A stretch of DNA of 64,000 bases, taken from NCBI GenBank assembly GCA_035456105.1, contig DATIDV010000022.1, forward strand, positions 62,001 through 126,000, written 5' to 3'. The position numbers and the translations under genes were made by a program. Origin of the DNA: Viridibacterium sp035456105 (GTDB lineage Bacteria; Pseudomonadota; Gammaproteobacteria; Burkholderiales; Rhodocyclaceae). Under the pieces are notes generated by a model. It did not search any database and was not told the origin of the DNA. It saw only the letters and a list, made by a program, of their open reading frames with translations. This document shows, one piece after another, positions 26,778 through 35,639 of the stretch (within the stretch, counting starts at the first letter, position 1; every line of letters begins with the position of its first letter).

Positions 26778-27129
26778 TCTACCGTATGTGATCGGGGCGC
26801 TGTTGCTGCAAGGTGGGCTGGTTCGCGTAGCGGAGGCTCACCCTGCAGACATGCTGGTGTCGATGCAGGCGGTGCCGACAGGGTGTGTCGTGCAGGGCTG
26901 GGGGGGGCGCACCCGTGGGCCTGTATGGCGGCAATTCTTGATGGATGCGTGTTCTGCGCTGCCCGCTAACGTTCGGCGCCAGCAGGACTCAACCACTTCT
27001 CAGAACCTGTTCACGATCCCTGAAAAGCCATCGTCATCCCGGCTTTCGACGAGATGACGAGCTTCTCTGCAAGGTCTAAAGACAATGCCAGCCCTATTGC
27101 ACGAGTTTCCGGAGATCGTAGACAGCCTC
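26778..27129. other. Gap between the PL3 copy 2 terminator and the propeller gene
   Basis: A plus-strand open frame (26746-27057) starts inside the terminator and runs into the repeat at 27001, so I do not regard it as a gene. The right part is the short copy of the MITE-like element. Confidence 0.5.
27001..27128. repeat. MITE-like element, shorter copy
   Basis: About 128 bp with imperfect terminal inverted repeats (left AGAACCTGTTCACGATC; right, inverted, AGAGGCTGTCTACGATC) and the internal blocks CATCGTCATCCCGGCTTTCG and ATGCCAGCCCTATT also found in the element at 63233-63407. Part of the central palindrome is missing. It ends at the stop codon of the propeller gene. Confidence 0.75.
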
Positions 27130-29250
27130 TCAGTGATGGGCTCGCAGAATGCGGTCGCCCCAGAACAACAGGCTACCCGTTGCCGGGTTGCGCCAGACGC
27201 CCGCGTAGCGTGTGTCGGACGGGCTGTTGATGGCGTGCCAGCTCAAACCCTGATCGAGGGATTGCAGTAGACGGCCGCCACGCCCGGTGACCAGCAGCGC
27301 ATTGCTGACGGGGTCGTGAACGATCACGCGCAAAATGTCGCTACTGCCTGAATTGATGCTCTGCCAGTTCAGGCCCGCATCGGTGGAACGCAGGATCTGT
27401 CCTTTTGTGCCGACGGCGATGACGCCACCGGGCAGGCCGGGGATGGGCGCCATTTCCCATATCGTGGCGGAAGCGGGCAAGGAGATGGTCTGGAAGCTCT
27501 TGCCCTCGTCCGCCGAGCGCAGGACGACGCCCTCCCTGCCGGACGCCAGAAATACGCCGGAGATGCTGCGCACGCGGAAGATGCCTTTGCCGAGACCCGC
27601 GGATAGTTTGCTCCAGTGCTTGCCGCCGTCTTCGCTGCGCACCAGGCTGTCTTCGCGGCCTGCCGCGATGAGCACTTGTGGTTTGGCGTCCTCCGCCTCG
27701 GCGAGCCAGATGGTGTCCTTATCGGCATCGCTGGTCTGCCAGCTTTGCCCGCCGTCATCCGAGAAGAGAATGCCCGCATCGGCCGTCAGCGCCACGACGC
27801 GGCCAGAGGCGAGCAGGGTGAGCTGGGAAATGCTGCCTTCGCCTGCAATCTGGCTGCCGCGCCAGGTCTTGCCGCCATCGCTGGAGCGCATGAGTAGTCC
27901 CCGCGAACCTGCCACCAGAAAGGCTTGCGTGTCCGGGTGGTAGAGGGCAGTAAAGAAGTAGACATTGTCTGGCGCGGTGATGGGTTGCCAGTTGCGGCCG
28001 TCATCAGTTGAGCGCGAAAGGGTGCCGTTGATGCCCGCCGCGATCAGTGTGCTCGGGGTAATCACGCCATTCGGGCTGGCACCACCAATGCCGACGATGG
28101 CATGCGTGTACTTGCTGATCCCGTTGCGCACGATCTGCCAGCTGCGCCCGTCGTCCACGCTGCGCGCCACGATGCCCCCGCTGCCCGGCGCCACCAGTTG
28201 GCCATCTGGCAGGCGGGCAATGGTTTCGAATTCCTGAGTGGTGCCAAGAGCCTGCGCGGCCCAGCGCTTGCCGCCTTCCGCGCTGCGCAGGACCGTTCCG
28301 TCAGCGCCCACTGCCACGAATTCGTCGTCGGCCGTGGCGCGTACGCTGGACAGGAAAGCCTTGCTGCCGGTATCGGCATATTGCCAGCGCAGCCCATCGT
28401 CGCTGGAGATGAGCGCGCGACCATCCTGAGTCACTGCGGCGATCAGTCCATTCGCTGTCTGCGCGATGGCGTTGACGCGCGGAGCCTTGTCGGCAGTGGG
28501 CAGCTGCCGCACTTGCCAGCTTTGCCCCGCGTTGGTCGAGCGCAGCATCTGCCCGCCTTCGAGGGAGGCGATCACCGTGCCGCTGTTCAATTCGGCCAGC
28601 TGGGTGATGCCTTCCCTGGGCGTGGCCGTCTGCAGCTGCCAGTGCTTGCCTGCATCGCCAGAGCGCATGAGCAGGCCCTTCTCTCCCCCCGCAATCAGAC
28701 TCTTGCTACGCGAATGCTGCAGCATGTGGCTGATGTAGGTGCTTGCCGGAGTGCGGACTGCCTGCCAGTTCTCACCACCGTCCGTTGAGCGCAGCAGGGT
28801 GCCGCCTTCACCCGCCGCCAGCAAATGGCCACGTTGCGCATCTGTCAGCAGAACCGTGCGCAGGCTCTGCCCGAGTGAGGTGTTCGCGTGCTGCCACTGC
28901 TGACCACAGTTGCTGCTGCGCAAGATGCTGCCATTGGCCCCGACTGCGATGAACTGCTGGTGCGATACGTCAAAGAGGATGGCCGAGATGGGCGAACTGC
29001 CGGGCACAGGCATGGCCTGCCAGCTTTCGCCGGCATCGCTTGAACGCAGGACGGTGGCATCGCTGCCCGCAAGCACGCTGACCTTGCAGGTCGGATCGCT
29101 GGCGCTGACGAAAAGATTCGCATTGGTGATGTCGAGCTGCCAGTTCCAGACGGCATTTGCCGGAAGGGCGGTGCAGGCCAGGCTCCACAGCAGGCCGGTG
29201 CGAACGAGGGCTTTGACCCGACAAGGGTGATTGCTGCAGGTGGGACGCAT
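27130..29250 (-). CDS. Secreted Asp-box / Ycf48-like beta-propeller protein
   Basis: Protein of 706 aa with a signal peptide (LLWSLACTALPANA) and about 14 repeats of roughly 43-45 aa holding Asp-box motifs of the type S-x-D-x-G-x-x-W (SSDAGESW, STDGGENW, SEDGGKHW, SADEGKSF). This predicts one or two extracellular seven-bladed propellers. Similar proteins include sialidase-type propellers, glycoside-hydrolase-74-like proteins and Ycf48-like proteins; I see no catalytic site to choose among them. The ATG at 29250 has GGAGA in front and is preferred to an ATG four codons earlier. It sits between PL3 copies 2 and 3 in opposite orientation; a role in binding plant polymers is a guess. Confidence 0.8.
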   Translation of the reverse strand: MRPTCSNHPCRVKALVRTGLLWSLACTALPANAVWNWQLDITNANLFVSASDPTCKVSVLAGSDATVLRSSDAGESWQAMPVPGSSPISAILFDVSHQQFIAVGANGSILRSSNCGQQWQHANTSLGQSLRTVLLTDAQRGHLLAAGEGGTLLRSTDGGENWQAVRTPASTYISHMLQHSRSKSLIAGGEKGLLMRSGDAGKHWQLQTATPREGITQLAELNSGTVIASLEGGQMLRSTNAGQSWQVRQLPTADKAPRVNAIAQTANGLIAAVTQDGRALISSDDGLRWQYADTGSKAFLSSVRATADDEFVAVGADGTVLRSAEGGKRWAAQALGTTQEFETIARLPDGQLVAPGSGGIVARSVDDGRSWQIVRNGISKYTHAIVGIGGASPNGVITPSTLIAAGINGTLSRSTDDGRNWQPITAPDNVYFFTALYHPDTQAFLVAGSRGLLMRSSDGGKTWRGSQIAGEGSISQLTLLASGRVVALTADAGILFSDDGGQSWQTSDADKDTIWLAEAEDAKPQVLIAAGREDSLVRSEDGGKHWSKLSAGLGKGIFRVRSISGVFLASGREGVVLRSADEGKSFQTISLPASATIWEMAPIPGLPGGVIAVGTKGQILRSTDAGLNWQSINSGSSDILRVIVHDPVSNALLVTGRGGRLLQSLDQGLSWHAINSPSDTRYAGVWRNPATGSLLFWGDRILRAHH

Positions 29251-29637
29251 TGTCTTCTCCATTATTTTTGAGGGCTGCTCTACGGCGCCTTCTTGAGCGC
29301 TGATTCTGCCACGGCGTACTGCTCGCTACCGCGCTTGCAGGGCTTTTCGCGTCTGATGCGGTGCGCTGTCGAGTAGACAGGCTGCGGCCCTGGGCGCAGC
29401 GAGTGGTCGCGCTCAATCGAGGCGCGTCCCGAGGGGAATCGAGTGTTTGTTGTTGTTAAGAACAAACACGGTGTGTGATAAATACATCGAATATATCGAT
29501 TTGTTTGATTGATGGAGATTTTGGTGATTTATAGTCCGGACACAGATTGCTACAAAGCAGCTGTGGTTTGAGGAAGCTGGCAGGACCCCGTTGTCAAAAG
29601 AATCAGAACTCAACGCAAATATCAGGAGACAGAAGAA
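29251..29637. other. Intergenic region upstream of the third pectate lyase
   Basis: About 390 bp. The right part is A+T-rich, with an inverted repeat at 29443-29469 and the 15-bp palindrome ATCGAATATATCGAT at 29486-29500. The 7-5-7 motif of the other two PL3 promoters is not found here. Confidence 0.6.
29443..29469. promoter_or_regulatory. Inverted repeat upstream of PL3 copy 3
   Basis: Perfect 9-bp arms GTGTTTGTT and AACAAACAC around a 9-nt centre, 168 bp before the third PL3 gene and between two divergent genes. It could be an operator or an RNA hairpin. Confidence 0.4.
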
Positions 29638-30747
29638 ATGATCCGCAATGTTCTTACAGGCGTAGCCCTTGCAATGATGGCCAGCGGCGTGTTCGCGGCC
29701 ACCGACTATCCTTCCGGCTACACCAAGTGTGCACAGAACACCGGCGCCACTTGCGTCAATAGCGGCACGCATAGCGTTGCCCTGGGCAAGGCCGGTTCGT
29801 TCGTGTATGCCACCAAGACAGGCAACTTCGCCTGCATCGGTTCAGCCTTCCCGTCGAATAGCTACGAAGCCTCGGCATGGTGCTCGGTTGGTCCGGCCAG
29901 CAGCACGCCAACGCCTACTCCCACCCCGACGCCTACCCCAACACCAACCCCAACCCCAACCCCAACCCCAACCCCAACCCCAACCCCAACCCCAACCCCA
30001 ACCCCAACCCCAACCCCAACCCCAACACCAAGCGGCACGATCAATATGACGATCCCGTCGGCAACCTCGTCGGTGGTCAATTCGGGTACGACGACGATTG
30101 CGGCGGGCACGACAAAGAGCTACGGCAATCAGCGTATTGGCGTGAAGAACTCCGTGGGTAACTGCGAAGACGAAGGCCAGATCCCTGTGTTCCTGCTGGA
30201 AGAGGGGGCGACCCTCAAGGATGTGATCATCTACGGCGGCACCAACGGTTCCGACGGCGTGCATTGCAAGGGTTCCTGCACCCTGCAGAACGTGTACTGG
30301 GAAGATGTTTGCGAAGACGCAGCTTCCAACCTGGGCGCTGGTTCGACCGTGACCGTCAAGAACGTCATCATCGCCGGCGCTGCCGACAAAGCGCTCCAGC
30401 ACAACAGCAAGAACAGCACGACCGTGCTGCAAGACTCCTACATTGCCGATACCGGCAAGGTCTGGCGTTCATGCGGTAACTGCACCAACAACGGCGGCCC
30501 ACGCAAGCTGACACTGAACAACGTGAAGGTCGGCAAGGCGGGCTCGATCGCCGGCGCAAACGGCAACTACGGCGACGTGGTCACCATCCGCAATCTGCAG
30601 ATCAAGGGCTACAAGTCCGGCAGCCCATCGGTATGCGTCGAATACAAGGGTATCGAGAAGAACGGTAGCGCCGAATCGCCGAAGATTGGCGAGAAGTGGA
30701 ACACCTCCGTCTGCGACGTTAGCACTTCGGACGTAACTGCATACTAA
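29638..30747 (+). CDS. Secreted pectate lyase, PL3 family, copy 3
   Basis: Protein of 369 aa, nearly the same as copy 2 outside the linker: signal peptide, four-Cys N-terminal module, 21 Thr-Pro pairs, then the PL3 domain (DGVHCKGSC, EDVCEDAASNLGAG, DKALQHN, VWRSCGNC). The catalytic domain differs from copy 2 at scattered positions. AGGAG precedes the ATG; a terminator follows. Its upstream region does not resemble that of copies 1 and 2, so it is probably expressed under different conditions. Confidence 0.92.
   Translation: MIRNVLTGVALAMMASGVFAATDYPSGYTKCAQNTGATCVNSGTHSVALGKAGSFVYATKTGNFACIGSAFPSNSYEASAWCSVGPASSTPTPTPTPTPTPTPTPTPTPTPTPTPTPTPTPTPTPTPTPTPSGTINMTIPSATSSVVNSGTTTIAAGTTKSYGNQRIGVKNSVGNCEDEGQIPVFLLEEGATLKDVIIYGGTNGSDGVHCKGSCTLQNVYWEDVCEDAASNLGAGSTVTVKNVIIAGAADKALQHNSKNSTTVLQDSYIADTGKVWRSCGNCTNNGGPRKLTLNNVKVGKAGSIAGANGNYGDVVTIRNLQIKGYKSGSPSVCVEYKGIEKNGSAESPKIGEKWNTSVCDVSTSDVTAY
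29905..30030 (+). repeat. Hexanucleotide tandem repeat encoding 21 Thr-Pro
   Basis: 126 bp; the central and right part is an almost uninterrupted run of CCAACC. Longest of the three linkers. Confidence 0.95.
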
Positions 30748-30785
30748 GCACCATAATGGCTCCGCAAGGAGCCTCGTACTCGTTG

Positions 30786-30817
30786 AACCCCGGCGGCGTC
30801 CCCCGCCGGGGTTTTTT
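30786..30817 (+). terminator. Intrinsic terminator after PL3 copy 3
   Basis: AACCCCGGCGG/CCGCCGGGGTT stem followed by TTTTTT. Confidence 0.9.
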
Positions 30818-30885
30818 CGTGGTGTGTGGAGAGGCGAGTGCAAGCGGATGCGATGGCTGGCCGCGACAGGCAAGGTAAGCACAAT

Positions 30886-30914
30886 AAAAAAACGCCAGCT
30901 TTCGCTGGCGTTTT
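30886..30914 (-). terminator. Intrinsic terminator after rhlE (bidirectional)
   Basis: Stem AACGCCAGC/GCTGGCGTT around TTTC; on the minus strand it is followed by seven T, and on the plus strand by a T tract as well. Confidence 0.9.
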
Positions 30915-30935
30915 CCTTTCTGATCTGTAGAGCGA

Positions 30936-32687
30936 TCAGGTCATGCGGCGCAGTGCCTTGATGCCACGGCTGAATGCGCCGCGCAAGCCGCCTTCGCTGG
31001 CGCCGGGACGATTGCCGTCGACTTCCGCATCAGTACGCGTCGGAAGAATGACATTGCCATTCACGTCACCATTTTCGTCGCGCGGGTAACGCGGGCGGTT
31101 GTTGCCCTGATTGCCCGAGCGATTGCTGCCTGCGCGTTGCGGTTGCGAGGTGCCTTGGCGACGCGGTCCGTTGCCGACATTCGCGCCGCCATTGCCACCA
31201 CGTGGGCGTGGCTGCGAACCGGGTTGAGCGTCGGAGCGTGCGCGACCTGCGCCGCGCGGATTGCCATCACGCCCAGCTTCGTCGCGATTGCGGGCCTGCC
31301 TGACGGGTTGTCCCTCAGTGCGCGGCGCGCGTGGCATCGGTGCGCCAGCCGAGCTGACGACTTCTCCCTCTGTACGGGCACGTCCGCCTTCGGCACGTGC
31401 GCGCGGCTGACCGCCGGTGCGTGGCACGCGTGTGCGCGGAGCACCATCACGCTGACCTTCGCGACGCTGACCATCACCACGACCGCCACCATCACGACGA
31501 CCGCCATTGCGCGGCTGACGCGGCTCGCGCGCCATGCTGTCATCTGCGCTGACTGGTGGCAGTTCGAAGGCTGGTGGCGTAACGCGTGTCAGTTGCTTCT
31601 TGGTGAGCTTTTCGATGTCGGACAGATACTTCGTCTCATCAGGGCTGACCAATGACAGGGCCTCGCCTGTGGAGCCTGCACGGCCGGTTCGGCCGATGCG
31701 ATGCACATAATCTTCCGGCACATTCGGCAGCTCGAAATTCACCACATGTGGCAGTTCGACGATGTCGAGACCACGCGCAGCGATGTCGGTCGCGACCAGT
31801 ACCTGCAGCTCGCCGCTCTTGAACTCGGCCAGTGCGCGCGTACGGGCGTTCTGGCTCTTGTTACCGTGAATGGCCAGCGAGTTGATGCCGCCCTTGGTCA
31901 GTTGCTCTGCAAGGCGGTTGGCGCCGTGCTTGGTGCGCGTGAAAACGAGCACCTGGAACCAGGCGTGTTCCTTGATCAGGTGGGCCAGCAGATGGCGCTT
32001 GGCGCGCTGCTCGACGAACATGGCTTTCTGCTCGACCAGCTCGGTGGTCTGGTTGCGGCGCGCAACTTCGATCAGGGCCGGGTTGTTGAGCAGGCTGTCG
32101 GCCAGGGTCTTGATCTCGTCCGAGAAGGTCGCCGAGAACAGCAGGTTCTGGCGCTGCTTCGGCAGCAAGGCGAGCACCTTCTTGATGTCGCGGATGAAGC
32201 CCATGTCCAGCATGCGGTCGGCTTCATCGAGCACCAGGATTTCGACATTCGACAGATCGACTGTCTTCTGTTGCACGTGATCGAGCAGGCGGCCGGGCGT
32301 GGCGACGAGCACGTCGATGCGCTTCTTCAGCTGCGTGATCTGTGGGTTGATACTGACGCCGCCGAAAATGACGAGCGAGGTGATGTCGCTGTACTTGCCA
32401 TATTCGCGAATGCTCTCTTCAACCTGCGCCGCGAGTTCGCGGGTAGGGGTCAGAACGAGTGTGCGAATCGCGCCGGGCTTGCGCGCCGGAGTGGTTGTAA
32501 GGCGTTGCAGGATGGGCAGCGTGAAGCCTGCCGTCTTGCCAGTGCCGGTCTGTGCGCCGGCAAGAAGATCGCCGCCAGACAACACGGCCGGAATGGCTTG
32601 TGCCTGGATGGGCGTGGGTTCCGTATAGCCGCGTTCGGAAACGGCACGAAGAATGGACTCACTGAGTCCCAGTGATGCGAATGACAT
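30936..32687 (-). CDS. rhlE: DEAD-box ATP-dependent RNA helicase RhlE
   Basis: RNA helicase (583 aa) of the RhlE group. It carries the Q motif (GYTEPTPIQAQAIP), AQTGTGKT, PTRELAAQ, VLDEADRMLDMG, SATFSDEI and HRIGRTGRAG. After about residue 385 the tail is basic, Gly/Arg/Gln-rich and probably disordered (RRDGGGRGDGQRREGQRDG), fitting nonspecific RNA binding. Likely role in ribosome assembly or mRNA turnover in the cold. A 388-bp non-coding leader lies upstream. Confidence 0.93.
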   Translation of the reverse strand: MSFASLGLSESILRAVSERGYTEPTPIQAQAIPAVLSGGDLLAGAQTGTGKTAGFTLPILQRLTTTPARKPGAIRTLVLTPTRELAAQVEESIREYGKYSDITSLVIFGGVSINPQITQLKKRIDVLVATPGRLLDHVQQKTVDLSNVEILVLDEADRMLDMGFIRDIKKVLALLPKQRQNLLFSATFSDEIKTLADSLLNNPALIEVARRNQTTELVEQKAMFVEQRAKRHLLAHLIKEHAWFQVLVFTRTKHGANRLAEQLTKGGINSLAIHGNKSQNARTRALAEFKSGELQVLVATDIAARGLDIVELPHVVNFELPNVPEDYVHRIGRTGRAGSTGEALSLVSPDETKYLSDIEKLTKKQLTRVTPPAFELPPVSADDSMAREPRQPRNGGRRDGGGRGDGQRREGQRDGAPRTRVPRTGGQPRARAEGGRARTEGEVVSSAGAPMPRAPRTEGQPVRQARNRDEAGRDGNPRGAGRARSDAQPGSQPRPRGGNGGANVGNGPRRQGTSQPQRAGSNRSGNQGNNRPRYPRDENGDVNGNVILPTRTDAEVDGNRPGASEGGLRGAFSRGIKALRRMT

Positions 32688-33075
32688 GTAGCTCCAATGT
32701 GGAGAGCACTGCGTCGACCTGCCGCTCGGAACTTTGCCGGCGACACCAGTCGAGGAGGACGAAGCAGGATTTTTGAGAAAAACCAGACAGTGGCGAGGGG
32801 ACTGGAATCAATGCCACTGGCCGGCAGTGTGCCTGAATTGCCTGACAAGGCAAGCGGAAAATCGGAGAAATGACAGTTCGCTACATACGAGCAACCGGAT
32901 TGAGTGGCTGCCGTAAGCCCGGAAAACGCCGTATTCATTGCCTTCCAGGGCAAAAAACTTGGCTTGCCCTGATAGTGGCAAGCCCTGAGTTCCACCGAGG
33001 TAAGCCGAGAACGCTCAGTACTCTTGCAGGTCGTCTGACAGATACCCGCCCCCGGAAGGGCTGAGCCATGTGACG
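32688..33075. other. Intergenic region upstream of rhlE
   Basis: About 390 bp between rhlE and the GGDEF gene, both on the minus strand. No plausible coding frame; small hairpins (GGCTTGCC/GGCAAGCC near 32952-32975) are present. It probably holds the rhlE promoter and a long 5' leader, as is common for DEAD-box genes. Confidence 0.5.
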
Positions 33076-35187
33076 TCAGGCGGCCTGTTTCGGACTCGCA
33101 AGCTCGTAGCGGTTCTTGCCGGCGCGCTTGGCCAGATACATGGCGTGGTCAGCTTCTTCAAGCAAGGCGCCGGGACTGGTCTGTGTGCCGGGCTGATGAA
33201 CGACGATACCGATGCTGGTACCTAGCATGACTTCATGCTGGCCGATGACGAAAGGCCGGCTCATGCAGGTAAGGAGCTTGTCAGCCACCCGGCGGGCGCC
33301 TTCGACGCCGTCGCCGAGGCCTTCGAGTGCGACGAACTCGTCGCCCCCCAGGCGCGCGGTGATATCGCTCTGGCGCACGGTCGCGCAGATGCGCGCGGCG
33401 AACTCGCGCAGCACAGCGTCGCCCGCGGCGTGGCCGTGAAGGTCATTAACGCCCTTGAAGCCATCGAGATCGAGGAACAGCACGGCCACCGCCTTGTTCT
33501 GGCGCTTGCTGCGCGCGAGCGCGGTCGGCAACTGTGCCTCCAGCATGCGTCGATTGGGTAGGCCGGTCAGGCTGTCATGCATGGCGACGCGCGTGAGCTT
33601 CGCCTCTTGCTGCTTGTGGACGGAGATGTCCTGCGCGACGCCGATGACACCCTGTACCGCGCCCTCCTCGATATACGGCATCAGGCTGACGTTGTAATGG
33701 CGCCGGCCGAGATGGCCGAAAAGCTCGAAACTGCAGCGCTCGCCAGCCAGGGTACGTGCCAGATAGGGCGTGACGATCTCCATCGTGACTCGCGGGGTGA
33801 AGTCGTCGAAAAGTCTGCCGACGATCGCATTCGGGTCAAGCCCCAGCCACTCGCGGAACAACGCATTGGCATAGCGGATGCGGTGTTCGGTGTCGAGATA
33901 GAACACCAGGGCGGGTACGTTGTCGGCGATTGTGTGCAGTTCATCCTGGCTGCGGCGCAACAGCTTTTCGCGCTCGCGCAGGGTTTCGGTTGTGGCCGTT
34001 TCGTTGTGCATGGCACGCAGCAAGGCGTCGTTGGCGTCATGCAAAGCCTGCGTGCGCTCATTCACGCGGGACTCCATGTCTACGCTGAAGGCACGCAGCG
34101 CTTGCGACAGATGCTGTACCTCGCGGTAGTCATTCAGGATGGGCATGCAGCCCTCGTGTTTGTCGCGCAGGGTGTCGGCGGCCGCACAGAGCTGACTCAG
34201 CGGGCGTGCGACGCGTCGGGCGAAGAACCAGGCCAGCGCGGCCGTCAGCAGGCAGGCGAGGCCGCCCAGGGCGGCGATCGTCCATCGCATGCTGCGCAGC
34301 GGCGCCAAGGCCGTATTCGCATCCTTGCGCACCACGACAGTCCAGCCCAGCCCCGGGTGTTCCTTTTCAAGTGCATCGCTGGCGGCAGTGGTGATGAACT
34401 CCTTGCCCCGCTCGCCGCGAGTGACTTCATAGTCCTCCTCGCTGCCAAGTGATCGTGCTACAGAGGGGGGCACTACCGCATCCGGCGGACCAACGAGTAC
34501 ATCACCGTTGTGTCGCAGGACAAGGACCTCGACACCCAGTTGGGCGCCCAGTTCGCTCGCGAGGTCTGCGGCAACGAGGCGGGCGCGTGCGGTCGAAACA
34601 CTTATCACCAGCATGCCCATGAAGTTTGCCTTGCGATCCAGTAGCGGGAGCCCGTAGTCGAGCGCCGCACGTGCTTCATCAAGGGTGCGCGGGTTGCCTC
34701 GGACGAAGTCGGGATCGACGATGCGCGCCCGGTCTTTTGCCTGATACCACCACCATTTCTGGCTGACATCCTGGCCTTCATGCTGGCTGCTCGTGCCAAC
34801 CTTCACGCGTCCGTCCGGACCCGTCAGTCCGAACCATGCAATGCCTGCATGGCGACGCTGCAGTGCTTCGAGCGCGGTGAGCTGTTCGGCGTAGCTGGCA
34901 TGCGGATCGCGCAGCAGGTTGACGTAAGGGGTGCGATAGATATCCAGAATGCGTTCAGTCAATCGGGACGAAATGCGCCCTTCGACATACTGCGCCGTCG
35001 ATTCAAGGCCCAGGCCGATCTCTTCACGCAGGGACTCGCTCTGCAGGCGTTCTGCCATGAACAGCATCAGCAGGCTGAGGCCCAGCACGGCACCGACGAA
35101 CACAACGGTCAGCAAGCGGCCAAGAGGCCAGCTCTGGAGACTGTTGCGCGATGTGGCCCGGACAGGGGACGAGGTGTCGAATTGCAT
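33076..35187 (-). CDS. Membrane diguanylate cyclase: Cache-HAMP-PAS-GGDEF
   Basis: Predicted diguanylate cyclase (703 aa). A membrane segment near residues 23-45 (LLTVVFVGAVLGLSLLMLF) is followed by a periplasmic dCache-like sensor, a second membrane segment near 310-330, a HAMP-like region (RRVARPLSQLCAAADTLR), a PAS domain (VPALVFYLDTEHRIRYAN) and a C-terminal GGDEF domain. The active site RLGGDEFVAL is intact, so c-di-GMP synthesis is expected; an RxxD inhibitory site is not obvious. The ATG at 35187 is preferred, but an in-frame GTG 12 codons upstream is possible. The ligand is unknown. Confidence 0.9.
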   Translation of the reverse strand: MQFDTSSPVRATSRNSLQSWPLGRLLTVVFVGAVLGLSLLMLFMAERLQSESLREEIGLGLESTAQYVEGRISSRLTERILDIYRTPYVNLLRDPHASYAEQLTALEALQRRHAGIAWFGLTGPDGRVKVGTSSQHEGQDVSQKWWWYQAKDRARIVDPDFVRGNPRTLDEARAALDYGLPLLDRKANFMGMLVISVSTARARLVAADLASELGAQLGVEVLVLRHNGDVLVGPPDAVVPPSVARSLGSEEDYEVTRGERGKEFITTAASDALEKEHPGLGWTVVVRKDANTALAPLRSMRWTIAALGGLACLLTAALAWFFARRVARPLSQLCAAADTLRDKHEGCMPILNDYREVQHLSQALRAFSVDMESRVNERTQALHDANDALLRAMHNETATTETLREREKLLRRSQDELHTIADNVPALVFYLDTEHRIRYANALFREWLGLDPNAIVGRLFDDFTPRVTMEIVTPYLARTLAGERCSFELFGHLGRRHYNVSLMPYIEEGAVQGVIGVAQDISVHKQQEAKLTRVAMHDSLTGLPNRRMLEAQLPTALARSKRQNKAVAVLFLDLDGFKGVNDLHGHAAGDAVLREFAARICATVRQSDITARLGGDEFVALEGLGDGVEGARRVADKLLTCMSRPFVIGQHEVMLGTSIGIVVHQPGTQTSPGALLEEADHAMYLAKRAGKNRYELASPKQAA

Positions 35188-35639
35188 GAGCTGACTATCG
35201 ACGGTGCAACGCACGCCCCGCACGTCGATCGGGTCCGCGATTGATCCAGATCAGGTGCAATTAACAGTTTTTTGACGTTCGACGCGTCCTGTGCCGTTGG
35301 ACGAAATTCCGCGCGGAAGTGCCTACCGGGATCGGTAAAGGGCGCATCCTGCGTCAGACGTCTTGCGTGTTGGTCTCTGCAATGCAAAAGGCGGCGTGAA
35401 TCTGCAGGTCAGGGCGAGAGAAAGTATTGCTGTGGCAACGCGGGATTGGGTGTTGGCTAGATTCATGCGCCCGGCATGCTGTCCGGTATGTTCAGGAACT
35501 TTGGGTTGCGCACGCCGGTCTGCATCGGCGAGGTGGTCGTGCCGATCACTTCCAGTGGGTTGGCGTGGCTGCACAGCCGGTCAGCCTCCGCATCGCCAGC
35601 CGCATACCGTGCGAGACGATGCGGATCAGAAATGACTTT
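35188..35639. other. Intergenic region between the GGDEF and AraC genes
   Basis: About 450 bp. The open plus-strand frames here are antisense to AraC-gene extensions and show no domain. I see no clear terminator or operator. Confidence 0.5.

Noticed and set aside
26746..27057. A 103-codon frame after PL3 copy 2 with a hydrophobic N-terminus
   Set aside because: It begins inside a strong terminator hairpin and ends in the MITE-like repeat; no family match.
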